From Spirochaetales bacterium (GTDB lineage Bacteria > Spirochaetota > Spirochaetia > DTKZ01): DNA of 13,014 bases. Both the position numbers and the translations under genes were made by a program. The notes beneath the pieces are model-generated. The model saw only the letters and a program-made list of their open reading frames with translations. It ran no database searches and was not told the DNA's origin. The stretch is taken from assembly GCA_031266855.1 (NCBI GenBank), contig JAISAF010000266.1:1-13014 (forward strand), in the 5' to 3' direction. How positions within the stretch are numbered: the stretch's first letter is position 1; every line of letters starts with the position of its first letter. Positions 1-6,593 of this stretch are shown here, piece by piece.

Positions 1-99
1 GCGGAAGATATTTTTATAACCCTGATGGGCGATCAGGTGGGCCCGCGCCGCGAGTTCATCGAGGAAAACGCCCTTTTTGTATCCAACCTTGATGTTTAA
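1..99 (+). CDS. gyrB: DNA gyrase subunit B, C-terminal end (partial)
   Basis: The window opens in frame inside a gene, and 32 codons remain before the TAA at 97-99. The visible residues include LMGDQVGPRREFIEENAL, the highly conserved C-terminal end of GyrB (TOPRIM/tail region). GyrB is the ATPase subunit of the A2B2 gyrase that introduces negative supercoils. Identification rests on this tail and on gyrA lying next on the same strand. The 265-nt gap to gyrA is unusually long for this pair because a copy of the repeat element E1 sits in it. ParE has a similar tail, but the neighbouring gyrase-type GyrA favours GyrB. Confidence 0.93.
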   Translation, partial: AEDIFITLMGDQVGPRREFIEENALFVSNLDV

Positions 100-121
100 A
101 ACTTCAATTCGGAGTATACTG

Positions 122-312
122 GCGCGCTGCCCACAGCGCGCGGGGAACCGGGTACGGGTTTCCTTTTGCGGTTTTTCAGGCCCGCCTGTGTGGCACGGTT
201 TCTGCCGCTGGGCGCGCGCAAGGGATTGCAGCGGAAAGCCCGCAGGAAGCGCATCGGCGCTTCCGAGGACTTGGAGCGGAAAGCCCGGTCGCCGCGGCGC
301 GGCGATGCGCCC
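122..312 (+). repeat. Modular hairpin element, copy E1 (gyrB-gyrA spacer)
   Basis: The core runs 216-310. The closing arm GCGCA (216-220) pairs with TGCGC (306-310). Linker 1 (24 nt, 221-244) contains GGGATTGCAGCGGAAAGCCC. Hairpin P2 (245-264) has arms GGAAGCGC and GCGCTTCC with loop ATCG. Linker 2 (24 nt, 265-288) contains GGACTTGGAGCGGAAAGCCC. Hairpin P3 (289-305) has arms TCGCCGC and GCGGCGA. An upstream hairpin (122-141, arms GCGCGCTG and CAGCGCGC) and a stretch resembling the E2 flank (about 160-210) precede the core. The element lies in the gyrase transcription unit and would be carried in a gyrB-gyrA mRNA unless gyrA has its own promoter. The peptide readable through this repeat is not a gene. 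Confidence 0.85.
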
Positions 313-364
313 AAATTCCGATTCCGAATAGAAAGGTAAAATGCCACGTGATGAGGAGTAAGCC

Positions 365-2803
365 ATGTCTGATGAAGTGAAGGGGAGAGTCATTCCTGTT
401 TCGATTGAGGATGAGGTTAAGAACTCGTTTTTGAATTACGCGATGTCGGTTATTGTTGCGCGCGCCCTGCCGGATGTGCGTGACGGCTTGAAACCGATTC
501 ACCGGCGTATCCTGTATTCGATGAACGAGATGGGTGTGCGTTCCAACCAGGCGACTAAGAAGGCGGCGAGAATTGTCGGGGATATTATGGGTAAGTACCA
601 TCCTCACGGGGACGCCAGTATTTATGACGCGCTGGTGCGGCTTGCTCAGGATTTTTCCGTGCGGTATCCCATGATTCAGGGGCAGGGAAACTTTGGTTCG
701 GTAGATGGAGATCCGCCCGCGGCTATGCGTTATACCGAAGCGCGGATGACTAAGCTTGCCGAGGAGATGGTTCGGGATATTGGCAAGGAAACTGTTGATT
801 TTGCTCCTAACTATGACGATTCCATGCAGGAGCCTGTGGTTCTTCCGGCTTCGCTGCCGTATCTTCTTGTGAATGGTTCGGTGGGAATCGCTGTTGGTAT
901 GGCGACTAATATTCCTCCGCATAATCTGCGGGAGGCTGCTTCTGCGATAGCGGCTTATATTGATGACCCGGATATAGATATCAGGGGTCTTATGAAGCAT
1001 ATTAGCGGGCCGGATTTTCCTACGGCGGGTATTATTTTTGGCCGCAGGGGGATTCTGGATGCGTACACAACGGGGCGTGGCAGAATAACTGTCCGGGCGC
1101 GGTTTGTTATTGAATCGACGAAGAGCGGCAGGGATATGATTGTCGTAACCGAGCTGCCGTATATGGTCAACCGGAAAGAGCTTATTAAAAGGATCGCGGA
1201 TCTTGTAAAGGAGAAAAACCTGGATGGAATATCCGACTTGAACGATGAGTCGGATAAAAAGGGAACGCGTATTGTTATTGAGCTTAAAAAGGATGTCAGT
1301 CCCAAGATTGTTTTGAATTATCTTTTTACTCATACCCAGCTTCAGGTTAATTTCAATGTCAACAGTCTTGCCCTGGTTGGCGGCAAGCCGAAAACCCTTT
1401 CCTTGAAGGAAATGATTGAACATTTTGTCGCGCACCGGCGGGAAGTGGTTATCCGCCGTTCCAAGTACGATCTGCGCCGGGCGGAGGAACGGGCTCATAT
1501 CCTGGAAGGGCTTAAAATAGCGCTGGACAATATCGATGAGGTTATTGCAATTATTAAGGCTTCCGGGGATGTGGATATTGCTAGGACTAGCCTTATGGAG
1601 CGTTTCGCCTTGAGCGAGATTCAGGCCCAGGCTATTCTGGATATGCGGCTTCAGCGGCTTACCAGCCTGGAAATCAAAAAAATCATTGAGGAACTGGAGG
1701 CTACGCTGGCCCTGATTGCGGAACTGAAAGCCCTCCTTGCGAGTGAGGAGAAAATCCTCATGCTTGTTAAAACCGAGATAATGGAACTTTCGGCCCAGTA
1801 TGGGGACGATCGCCGTACCGAGATTGTCGCGGAAGAAATCGAGGAATTCAATATCGAAGACCTTATTCAGAAAGAGGATATGGTGGTGCTTATTTCCAAC
1901 CGGGGTTTTATTAAACGGCTGCCGTTCAGTGTGTACAAGGTGCAGACCAGGGGGGGGAAGGGGTCTTCCGCGACGATTTTGAAAGATGAGGATTTTATTA
2001 ATAAAATATTTATTGCGTCAACTCATGACTATATGCTGTTCATTACCAGCGAGGGGAAAGCCTATTTCCTGAAAGTCCACGAAGTGCCGGAGGCGTCCCG
2101 GACGGCCCGGGGCCAGCATATCAAGGCGCTTTTGTCTATTTCCGCGAACGAGGAAATCGCGGCTGTTGTGTCTTTACCGGCTTTTACCGATGAGACGTTT
2201 ATTTTCTTTGCTACCCGGAAGGGTGTTGTTAAAAAGGTGCGAACCAGCGATTTTTCCAATGCCAGGACACGGGGTATTGCGGCAATCAAGCTGGACGCGG
2301 GGGATAAGGTTGTCAGCGCCCTTTTAACCAGGGGCCGGGACGATATTATGCTGCTGACCCGCCGGGGTTTGGGTTTGCGTTTTACGGAAGAGGTTGTCCG
2401 CTTTATGGGGCGGGCTTCCCATGGAATCAAGGGTTTAAAACTTTTAGGTGGTGATGAGCTTGCCTGTGCGGTTGCGGTAAACCCGGAGGAACGGCTGTTT
2501 GTCGTTACTGAATATGGGTATGGCAAGCGGGTGGAATATGCCAATTTTCAGCCGCATGGCCGTGGCGGCAAGGGTGTCATTACTTATAAAACGAGCGAAA
2601 AGACCGGCGAAATCGTGGGCGCTTTGTCTGTAACCGAGGACGCCGAAATTGTCGTAATTACTTCCCAGGGGAACGCCATAAAACTGAAAGTTTCCCAGAT
2701 AACTACCCAGGGAAAGACGGCTCAGGGTGTCAGGATTGTAAATATTGATCAGCCGGATTTTGTTGTGGGTGTGGATAAGGCCGAAAAAGAGGAAGAGGTG
2801 TAA
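365..2803 (+). CDS. gyrA: DNA gyrase subunit A
   Basis: GyrA is the breakage-reunion subunit of gyrase, a cytoplasmic type IIA topoisomerase. The 812-residue product starts at ATG 365 behind GAGGAG (353-358). The N-terminal winged-helix/tower region carries YHPHGDASIYD, then DPPAAMRYTEAR with catalytic Tyr123. The long middle forms the coiled-coil gate, and the C-terminal half forms the DNA-wrapping beta-pinwheel. The GyrA box appears as QTRGGKG at residues 527-533, which favours gyrase over ParC. The protein is shorter than the 875-residue E. coli protein, mainly because it lacks a long acidic tail; it ends KAEKEEEV. The residue matching E. coli Ser83 is Ala84, while Asp88 is kept. A stem-loop, two parS sites and a terminator follow the stop. 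Confidence 0.98.
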   Translation: MSDEVKGRVIPVSIEDEVKNSFLNYAMSVIVARALPDVRDGLKPIHRRILYSMNEMGVRSNQATKKAARIVGDIMGKYHPHGDASIYDALVRLAQDFSVRYPMIQGQGNFGSVDGDPPAAMRYTEARMTKLAEEMVRDIGKETVDFAPNYDDSMQEPVVLPASLPYLLVNGSVGIAVGMATNIPPHNLREAASAIAAYIDDPDIDIRGLMKHISGPDFPTAGIIFGRRGILDAYTTGRGRITVRARFVIESTKSGRDMIVVTELPYMVNRKELIKRIADLVKEKNLDGISDLNDESDKKGTRIVIELKKDVSPKIVLNYLFTHTQLQVNFNVNSLALVGGKPKTLSLKEMIEHFVAHRREVVIRRSKYDLRRAEERAHILEGLKIALDNIDEVIAIIKASGDVDIARTSLMERFALSEIQAQAILDMRLQRLTSLEIKKIIEELEATLALIAELKALLASEEKILMLVKTEIMELSAQYGDDRRTEIVAEEIEEFNIEDLIQKEDMVVLISNRGFIKRLPFSVYKVQTRGGKGSSATILKDEDFINKIFIASTHDYMLFITSEGKAYFLKVHEVPEASRTARGQHIKALLSISANEEIAAVVSLPAFTDETFIFFATRKGVVKKVRTSDFSNARTRGIAAIKLDAGDKVVSALLTRGRDDIMLLTRRGLGLRFTEEVVRFMGRASHGIKGLKLLGGDELACAVAVNPEERLFVVTEYGYGKRVEYANFQPHGRGGKGVITYKTSEKTGEIVGALSVTEDAEIVVITSQGNAIKLKVSQITTQGKTAQGVRIVNIDQPDFVVGVDKAEKEEEV

Positions 2804-2831
2804 GGGTTCATTTGGATATTTGGGGTATATC

Positions 2832-2868
2832 GGGGCTGTTCGTAATCGAAAGGTTTTCGGACAGCTCT
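2832..2868 (+). other. Stem-loop downstream of gyrA
   Basis: Arms GCTGTTCG (2835-2842) and CGGACAGC (2858-2865) pair with one G-U. The inner arms AATC and GGTT close a GAAA tetraloop, so the structure is a bulged hairpin. It is followed by CTCTAT rather than a T tract, so it is not an obvious intrinsic terminator. The same CAGCTCTAT string follows the hairpin at 4135-4166, which suggests a second family of short intergenic stem-loops. Confidence 0.45.
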
Positions 2869-2870
2869 AT

Positions 2871-2886
2871 TGTTTCACGTGAAACA
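2871..2886. promoter_or_regulatory. parS centromere-like site 1
   Basis: The 16-bp perfect palindrome TGTTTCACGTGAAACA matches the chromosomal parS consensus described for Bacillus subtilis (TGTTNCACGTGAAACA). ParB binds such sites, spreads, and loads SMC to organise and segregate the origin region. Two exact copies lie 79 bp apart next to gyrA, a gene often near oriC. No parA or parB is in the window. Confidence 0.88.
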
Positions 2887-2916
2887 AAAAACCGGCGCCG
2901 CGGCGCCGGTTTTTTT
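2886..2916. terminator. Bidirectional intrinsic terminator between the parS sites
   Basis: The GC-rich palindrome 2891-2910 (half-site ACCGGCGCCG) is preceded by an A run (2886-2891) and followed by seven T (2910-2916). Both strands therefore read as a GC stem followed by a U tract. It would end gyrA transcription from the left and anything entering from the right, and it insulates the two parS sites. The final A of parS site 1 is the first base of the A run. Confidence 0.85.
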
Positions 2917-2949
2917 GAGGCAGCGGGAAGGCCGGGGAAAGGACAGTAA

Positions 2950-2965
2950 TGTTTCACGTGAAACA
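2950..2965. promoter_or_regulatory. parS centromere-like site 2
   Basis: This is a second exact 16-bp parS palindrome, TGTTTCACGTGAAACA, identical to the one at 2871-2886 and starting 79 bp after it. Paired sites of this kind are expected to nucleate a ParB cluster. The flanks of the two copies differ, so they do not come from a longer recent duplication. Confidence 0.88.
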
Positions 2966-3462
2966 TTTGAGTTGTTTGGGAAGCGGGTGAGATGTCTTAC
3001 CTGGAGCCGCGGGCTTATAATCAGTTTTTTACCGGCATAATAGCGTTTTAGCGCTTCGGTCATCACGTCTTCCGGTAATCCTTTACCGCCATCGGAGAAC
3101 CGTCAGGGATAGCCGATTCCTTATCGGGGTGCTTTTCGTTAAGTACGGCCCGGCACACTTTAGTGAACGGATATTCTATTTTGGTCATAAGCCTCTTTTA
3201 CTCCTTGTTATCAAAGGGATACCATAAATTTTATTCTGTCAAACGTCCTTTGGTAATAGAATCCGCCCGTTTTTGATTGATACTGTGACTGATAATATCA
3301 GAATAGCGATAATAAATATTTCCAGTTGCAAATGTAGTTATTACAGGCAGTATTAGTAATGAAGGACAGAGAATGGCTTGAGGTTTACGAAATCATCAAA
3401 CGTGAAGGCTTCCCAATTTTCAGGCAAAGCAGTATACTCTGACTTGAGGGCAATATTGTAGT

Positions 3463-3699
3463 ATGTATGAACAGGAAAACGCCTTTTATGAGGCAAATAT
3501 TGATATGTTGCGCGGAAAGTATCTGGACAAGGAACTGGTCATTGCTGGAAATACCATCCTCGGCGTATATGATGACCTGGGAACCGCTGTTAGAGAGACC
3601 GTAAAAACGCATCCGCGGGGTACTTTCACCATAAAACATGTCCGGGCGAAACCGGAGCTTGTTCGTATCCCTGTATATTTCGAAGGCACGACACTCTAA
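3463..3699 (+). CDS. Small DUF5678-like protein paired with an aspartic protease
   Basis: This 78-residue soluble protein has no signal peptide or membrane segment. The middle, RGKYLDKELVIAGNTILGVY followed by DDLGTAVRETV, matches the pattern I associate with DUF5678: a short beta hairpin with 'is-my-name-for-it' spacing, then a helix, then a closing strand (TFTIKHV). This assignment is from memory of the family. Its TAA shares a base with the ATG of the next gene (TAATG at 3697-3701), which implies translational coupling. GAGGG at 3446-3450 is a spaced ribosome-binding site. A 30-bp copy of add sequence lies just upstream (3378-3407). The function is unknown; it may be a partner or substrate of the protease. 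Confidence 0.7.
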   Translation: MYEQENAFYEANIDMLRGKYLDKELVIAGNTILGVYDDLGTAVRETVKTHPRGTFTIKHVRAKPELVRIPVYFEGTTL

Positions 3700-4052
3700 T
3701 GTATCTCTCCTTTGCGCAGAGGTATGATTTTCGCGTTCCGGCAATAATTTCTCAAGTTGAACTCTGTTACCGCAGGACAGAAAGAAACGAGGAAACCGCA
3801 AATATTAATGCCGTTTGGGATACGGGTGCAACCAAAACCTTTATCAGTCAGCGGCTTGCAGATAAACTCTGCATTATTCCTCTGGAATTTGAACCTGTAC
3901 TCAGCGCCACTGGCAGGCAAATGGCAGGGTTGATAGATATTTCAGTAAAACTCCCAAATGGTTTGCGTATTCCCGATAAACGGGCTTTTATCTGCGGCTT
4001 GCCTGGCTCAATAGATATGATAATAGGCATGGATATTAGACTTGTTCAATAA
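3699..4052 (+). CDS. Retropepsin-like aspartic protease
   Basis: This 117-residue protein has the retropepsin signature AVWDTGATKTFIS, with catalytic Asp41 in DTGA (residues 41-44). Near the C-terminus, SIDMIIGMDI matches the conserved ILG-type strand that packs behind the active site in this fold. As in retroviral and bacterial single-domain proteases, a homodimer should form the two-Asp active site. There is no signal peptide, so a cytoplasmic location is likely. It is translationally coupled to the small upstream protein (shared base at 3699). A hairpin at 4077-4106 follows. The biological substrate is unknown; other DTG-containing single-domain proteases are the main alternative. Confidence 0.82.
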   Translation: MYLSFAQRYDFRVPAIISQVELCYRRTERNEETANINAVWDTGATKTFISQRLADKLCIIPLEFEPVLSATGRQMAGLIDISVKLPNGLRIPDKRAFICGLPGSIDMIIGMDIRLVQ

Positions 4053-4076
4053 CCTTCGGTTCTTTCACAAGTCTAT

Positions 4077-4106
4077 GGAATTTGCCGCAAAATGGCGGCA
4101 AATTCC
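4077..4106 (+). other. Perfect hairpin downstream of the protease gene
   Basis: The 12-bp arms GGAATTTGCCGC (4077-4088) and GCGGCAAATTCC (4095-4106) enclose loop AAAATG. GCCG and five T follow, so it may act as a weak terminator for the 3463-4052 pair. The AATT-TGCC arm resembles the AATTGCC-tipped hairpins found beside the repeat elements. Confidence 0.6.
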
Positions 4107-4134
4107 GCCGTTTTTGTATCGAAAGCGTTCCCTA

Positions 4135-4166
4135 AGCTGTTTAGAAACTGAGGTTTCTAAACAGCT
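4135..4166 (+). other. Perfect 14-bp hairpin
   Basis: Arms AGCTGTTTAGAAAC (4135-4148) and GTTTCTAAACAGCT (4153-4166) enclose loop TGAG. CTCTAT follows, as after the 2832-2868 stem-loop, and there is no T tract. Between here and E2 (4172-4310) I see no gene. A minus-strand frame through 4137-4290 reads coding-like but has no start codon. Confidence 0.55.
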
Positions 4167-4314
4167 CTATATATCCAGCTTGGCGATTTGCATATCTCAA
4201 ACGCTGGTGGCAAAACTTTGTTCAGCTTTGTGATACCATCTTTTCCGAATCCTTTTAATCTGGCAGATGAGGCCGGGCGGTTGAACGCAGAGTCGGGTTA
4301 AAAAGTTGCCGCCT

Positions 4315-4544
4315 TACACAGCGCGTAGCGCTGTGTACAAGGTATCCGGCACGGGCTGATCGCGCACGTGTGAATGCGAAGCATTCACACGTGCGCGGGT
4401 TTGCTTTTACGGCCTGTGTTCGCCGCTGGTGCGCGCGCCAGGGATAGGAGCGGAAATCCTTTTTTACCGCGTCGCGGTAAAAAAGATTGTAGCGGATAGC
4501 CCGGTTTTTTTGGGCGCGCGAAGCGCGTCCAAAAAAAGGCGCCC
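4315..4544 (+). repeat. Modular hairpin element, copy E2, with upstream hairpins
   Basis: The core is 4435-4542. Closing arm GCGCC (4435-4439) pairs with GGCGC (4538-4542). Linker 1 is 20 nt and contains GGGATAGGAGCGGAAATCC. Hairpin P2 (4460-4484) has arms TTTTTTACCGCG and CGCGGTAAAAAA. Linker 2 is 20 nt (GATTGTAGCGGATAGCCCGG). Hairpin P3 (4505-4537) has a T7-GGGCGCGC arm and a GCGCGTCC-A7 arm with one G-U. Upstream are hairpin 4315-4337 (arm TACACAGCGC) and a 17-bp perfect hairpin at 4361-4397 (arm CGCGCACGTGTGAATGC, loop GAA). A flank module, 4398-4429, is shared with E5. The element lies between the convergent protease and add genes. Confidence 0.85.
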
Positions 4545-4588
4545 AAAACGTGAAGAGAAAAATTCCTGTGTATTTTCCTGATAAAGAG

Positions 4589-5659
4589 TTAATAAATCGG
4601 GAGCTTTGGTTGGGCCGCGTTTTCCTTAAAATCGCCGACGGCTTCAAGATACCCGTTTTGGAGCGTTTCTTTTTCGCTGCTGGTGATGAAGCTGGTCTGG
4701 ATGGCGGTAAGATTGAGGTTTACGAAATCATCAAACGTGAAGCCGAATAATTTTTCGGCTTTTCCGTAATCTTCCGAAAGCTCGGTGTTCTGAATCGTGG
4801 GGTCGTCGGAATTAATGGTTACGGGAACTCCTTTATGATACAGGGGGTTCATAGGGTGGGTTTTGGAATCCCGCCAGGAGCCTGTCTGATAGTTGGATGT
4901 TATGCATTGTTCCAGGGCAATCCGGTTATCCGTAAGGTAATCCTGGAGTTTCGGATCCTGAATTGTTGTCGTTCCGTGACCGATACGCGCGGCATGGAGT
5001 TTGATGGCTTCCCAGATTTCAGAAGAAGGAGTAACTTCGCCCGCGTGAATTGTTGCTTTGTAGCGCCTGTCCTGATTGACCGCGGTAAAGAGTTTTGTAA
5101 ACTGTTTTACGGGATAGTTGACTTCGTCTCCCGCGAGATCAACGCCGACGATTTCCGGTTTATTTATGGTGAGGAGTTTTTCATACAGGGATAAAAAATA
5201 ATCCAGATCGCGCTGGCCGCGGTTAAAGGTGATGAGGTATTTTATTTTCAGGCCAATTTCCAGCGCCGCCTTGTTCCCGGCCTCAAGAACGAGGCTGGTT
5301 ACTTCCGCTCTGTCGAAATTGTTAAAAATCGCAAAACTTTCAGGATTGAAGCGGAGCTCGATATAAAAGAGATTGTCCTTTTTGAAGGATTTTACTGATT
5401 CGTAGGTTATGGTGTAAACATCTTCGAGGGAGCGGTACCAGTTGTTTTTGAATTTTGACAGGAACAGGTGAAAGTCGGGATCGGAGTCTTTAGGAAACTG
5501 GAACTCATTTTTAAAAGATGGAAAATCGACAGGGACATCAAGTTTATTTTTCCGCGCTATTCTGAACAGGGTTTTTAAATCAAAGGCGCCCTCAAGATGA
5601 CGGTGAAGTTCTATTTTGGGAAACTTGCTCCATAAGTTTTTTGTTTCAGCAGTTTGCAT
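4589..5659 (-). CDS. add: Adenosine deaminase
   Basis: This enzyme deaminates adenosine or deoxyadenosine to inosine or deoxyinosine in cytoplasmic purine salvage. The 356-residue product has the amidohydrolase TIM-barrel motifs in order: KIELHRHLEG with zinc ligands His19 and His21, GVDLAGDE (172-179), HAGE with His205 and catalytic Glu208, RIGHGT with His228, and NSDDP with Asp285/Asp286. Length is normal for the family. The start at 5659 has GGAAGGA at 5666-5672. nfu lies 110 nt upstream on the same strand, so co-transcription is possible. The C-terminus ends about 45 nt from E2. Residues about 306-316 are encoded by 30 bp that also occur exactly at 3378-3407. An adenine deaminase-like enzyme is the main alternative. 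Confidence 0.93.
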   Translation of the reverse strand: MQTAETKNLWSKFPKIELHRHLEGAFDLKTLFRIARKNKLDVPVDFPSFKNEFQFPKDSDPDFHLFLSKFKNNWYRSLEDVYTITYESVKSFKKDNLFYIELRFNPESFAIFNNFDRAEVTSLVLEAGNKAALEIGLKIKYLITFNRGQRDLDYFLSLYEKLLTINKPEIVGVDLAGDEVNYPVKQFTKLFTAVNQDRRYKATIHAGEVTPSSEIWEAIKLHAARIGHGTTTIQDPKLQDYLTDNRIALEQCITSNYQTGSWRDSKTHPMNPLYHKGVPVTINSDDPTIQNTELSEDYGKAEKLFGFTFDDFVNLNLTAIQTSFITSSEKETLQNGYLEAVGDFKENAAQPKLPIY

Positions 5660-5698
5660 ACGAAGTCCTTCCGGTCTCTTACCCTTTTTATTGCTATA

Positions 5699-5715
5699 AG
5701 AGTAATCTCTACTCT
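5699..5715. promoter_or_regulatory. 17-bp palindrome upstream of add
   Basis: AGAGTA (5699-5704) and TACTCT (5710-5715) form a perfect dyad with a 5-nt centre, about 40 bases before the add start. The position and size suit a repressor operator, but no regulator family is recognised and chance is possible in this AT-rich stretch. Confidence 0.25.
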
Positions 5716-5769
5716 ACAGCAATTTCAATTTTTTTCAAGCCCGGAAGAACTTTATTTCGAGGAAAAGGC

Positions 5770-5994
5770 CTAAACAGCTTCAACGGCTGTTATTTCAGGA
5801 ATCTCTTCCCTTAAATATCTTTCTATTCCCTGCTTGAGTGTAATCTGAGCATGAGGGCAGCCATTACAGGCGCCCTGGAGCCGCACTTTGACAATACCGC
5901 TGTCCTCAACGCTGATGAGTTCTACATCGCCCCCTTCTGCCTGTAAAGAAGGCCGGACATTGTCCAGTATTTCGGTTACTCTTTCTTTTAGCAT
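5770..5994 (-). CDS. NifU-like Fe-S cluster scaffold/carrier protein
   Basis: This stand-alone NifU C-terminal domain (Nfu type) carries or assembles a Fe4S4 cluster and hands it to target apoproteins in the cytoplasm. The 74-residue product contains PSLQAEGGDVEL near the N-terminus and LQGACNGCPHAQITL, with the cluster-binding CxxC at Cys43 and Cys46, followed by the helix KQGIERYLREEIPE. I place the start at ATG 5994 rather than the in-frame ATG at 6009, because the ribosome-binding site AAAGGAG lies between them, directly before 5994. A promoter lies at 6057-6086. add follows 110 nt downstream on the same strand. No other Fe-S assembly genes are in the window. Confidence 0.9.
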   Translation of the reverse strand: MLKERVTEILDNVRPSLQAEGGDVELISVEDSGIVKVRLQGACNGCPHAQITLKQGIERYLREEIPEITAVEAV

Positions 5995-6056
5995 AGATAC
6001 TCCTTTCATTTATCGGCATATCCGCCGCAAAATTAAACTTCTATATTTTGTTGACT

Positions 6057-6086
6057 AATATACTCAATATTTTAGAAAGATGTCAA
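6057..6086 (-). promoter_or_regulatory. Sigma-70-type promoter for the NifU-like gene
   Basis: On the minus strand the -35 box TTGACA (6081-6086) is a perfect match. An 18-nt spacer separates it from TATATT (6057-6062, 5 of 6). Transcription would begin near 6050, about 55 nt upstream of the 5994 start codon. This is the best promoter match in the window. Confidence 0.65.
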
Positions 6087-6163
6087 GATTTCATAGAGGA
6101 TTTCATACAGGGAAAAACAGAAAACAGGATCAACGCATAGGAATTTTTCTCCTTATGGTTTGA

Positions 6164-6369
6164 GCGCCTTTTTGGCGCTGCGCGCCAAAAACCGGGCTTT
6201 TCGCTGCAAGTCCTCGGATTTGCCAATGCAAATCCTGTGGGCTTTCCGCTGCAATCCCTGGCGCGCGCAACGAGCGGGTACAGGATTTGCTGAAAACCTG
6301 AATTCTGGTTATACGCAGCTAATTGCCGCTGGCAATTAGCTGTCCGCGGAATTGCCTGTGGCAATTCCG
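6164..6369 (-). repeat. Modular hairpin element, copy E3, with flanking hairpins
   Basis: Read on the minus strand, the core is 6264 to 6164. Closing arm GCGCC (6264-6260) pairs with GGCGC (6168-6164). Both linkers are 24 nt; linker 2 differs from the others at two bases (CAGCGAAAAGCCC). Hairpin P2 (6216-6235) has arms GGATTTGC and GCAAATCC, identical to E4 and E5. Hairpin P3 (6169-6191) has arms TTTTTGGCGC and GCGCCAAAAA. On its 5' side are perfect hairpins 6317-6341 (arm AGCTAATTGCC) and 6347-6369 (arm CGGAATTGCC). Within the gene-free stretch 6010-6593 I otherwise see only the nfu promoter and an imperfect inverted repeat at 6487-6521. Confidence 0.85.
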
Positions 6370-6593
6370 TGGGCTGATTCTGATCTGCCGCTGCCTTGAA
6401 AGATTTTTCCGGTTCAGGTACTCTGTATGCGCGCGGGCACGAAGCCTTGCGTGGCGGGGAACCCCAAAGCGGAGAAGATTCTGCGGCCTTCCGGGTTATA
6501 CGTTGTACGATCCCGGGAAGGGTGGTGTACTGCTCAGGAAACGGTATGTTCCGGTTTGAAAGCCTGGAATAATTACAGTTTCAGGATATTTCC

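Larger units (their letters stand above)
2875..3188 (-). pseudogene. Small ORF of unknown family, apparently frameshifted
   Basis: On the minus strand an ATG at 3188 opens a 41-codon frame ending in TGA at 3063-3065. AGAGG lies a few bases before the ATG and AAGGAG farther up. Its visible start is MTKIEYPFTKVCRAVLNEKH. A second frame then continues with GGKGLPEDVMTEALKRYYAG and ISPRLQ. Joined by one frameshift near 3085-3100, the two read like a single small soluble protein of about 65 or more residues. The second frame stays open to 2878 through both parS sites and the terminator, so its true C-terminus was probably lost. Alternatively these are two overlapping small genes with a TGATG junction. 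I do not recognise the family. Confidence 0.3.

Noticed and set aside
115..120. TATACT as a separate gyrA promoter
   Set aside because: It is a good -10 match but no -35 box is found at normal spacing.
216..310. Elements as integron attC sites or a CRISPR array
   Set aside because: There are no attC R-box motifs (GTTRRRY), no regular short repeat-spacer array and no integrase or cas gene. The copies are dispersed singly.
176..1498. Long minus-strand frame opposite the start of gyrA (440 codons)
   Set aside because: It is the antisense shadow of gyrA with no recognisable domain; the plus-strand gene is certain.
3359..3442. 27-codon plus-strand ORF containing the 30-bp add copy
   Set aside because: It has no ribosome-binding site, and its middle is just add antisense sequence read in a new place.
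6420..6593. Riboswitch upstream of the metal-transporter remnant
   Set aside because: An imperfect inverted repeat (6487-6521) and loosely cobalamin-like strings are present, but the required conserved boxes do not line up.
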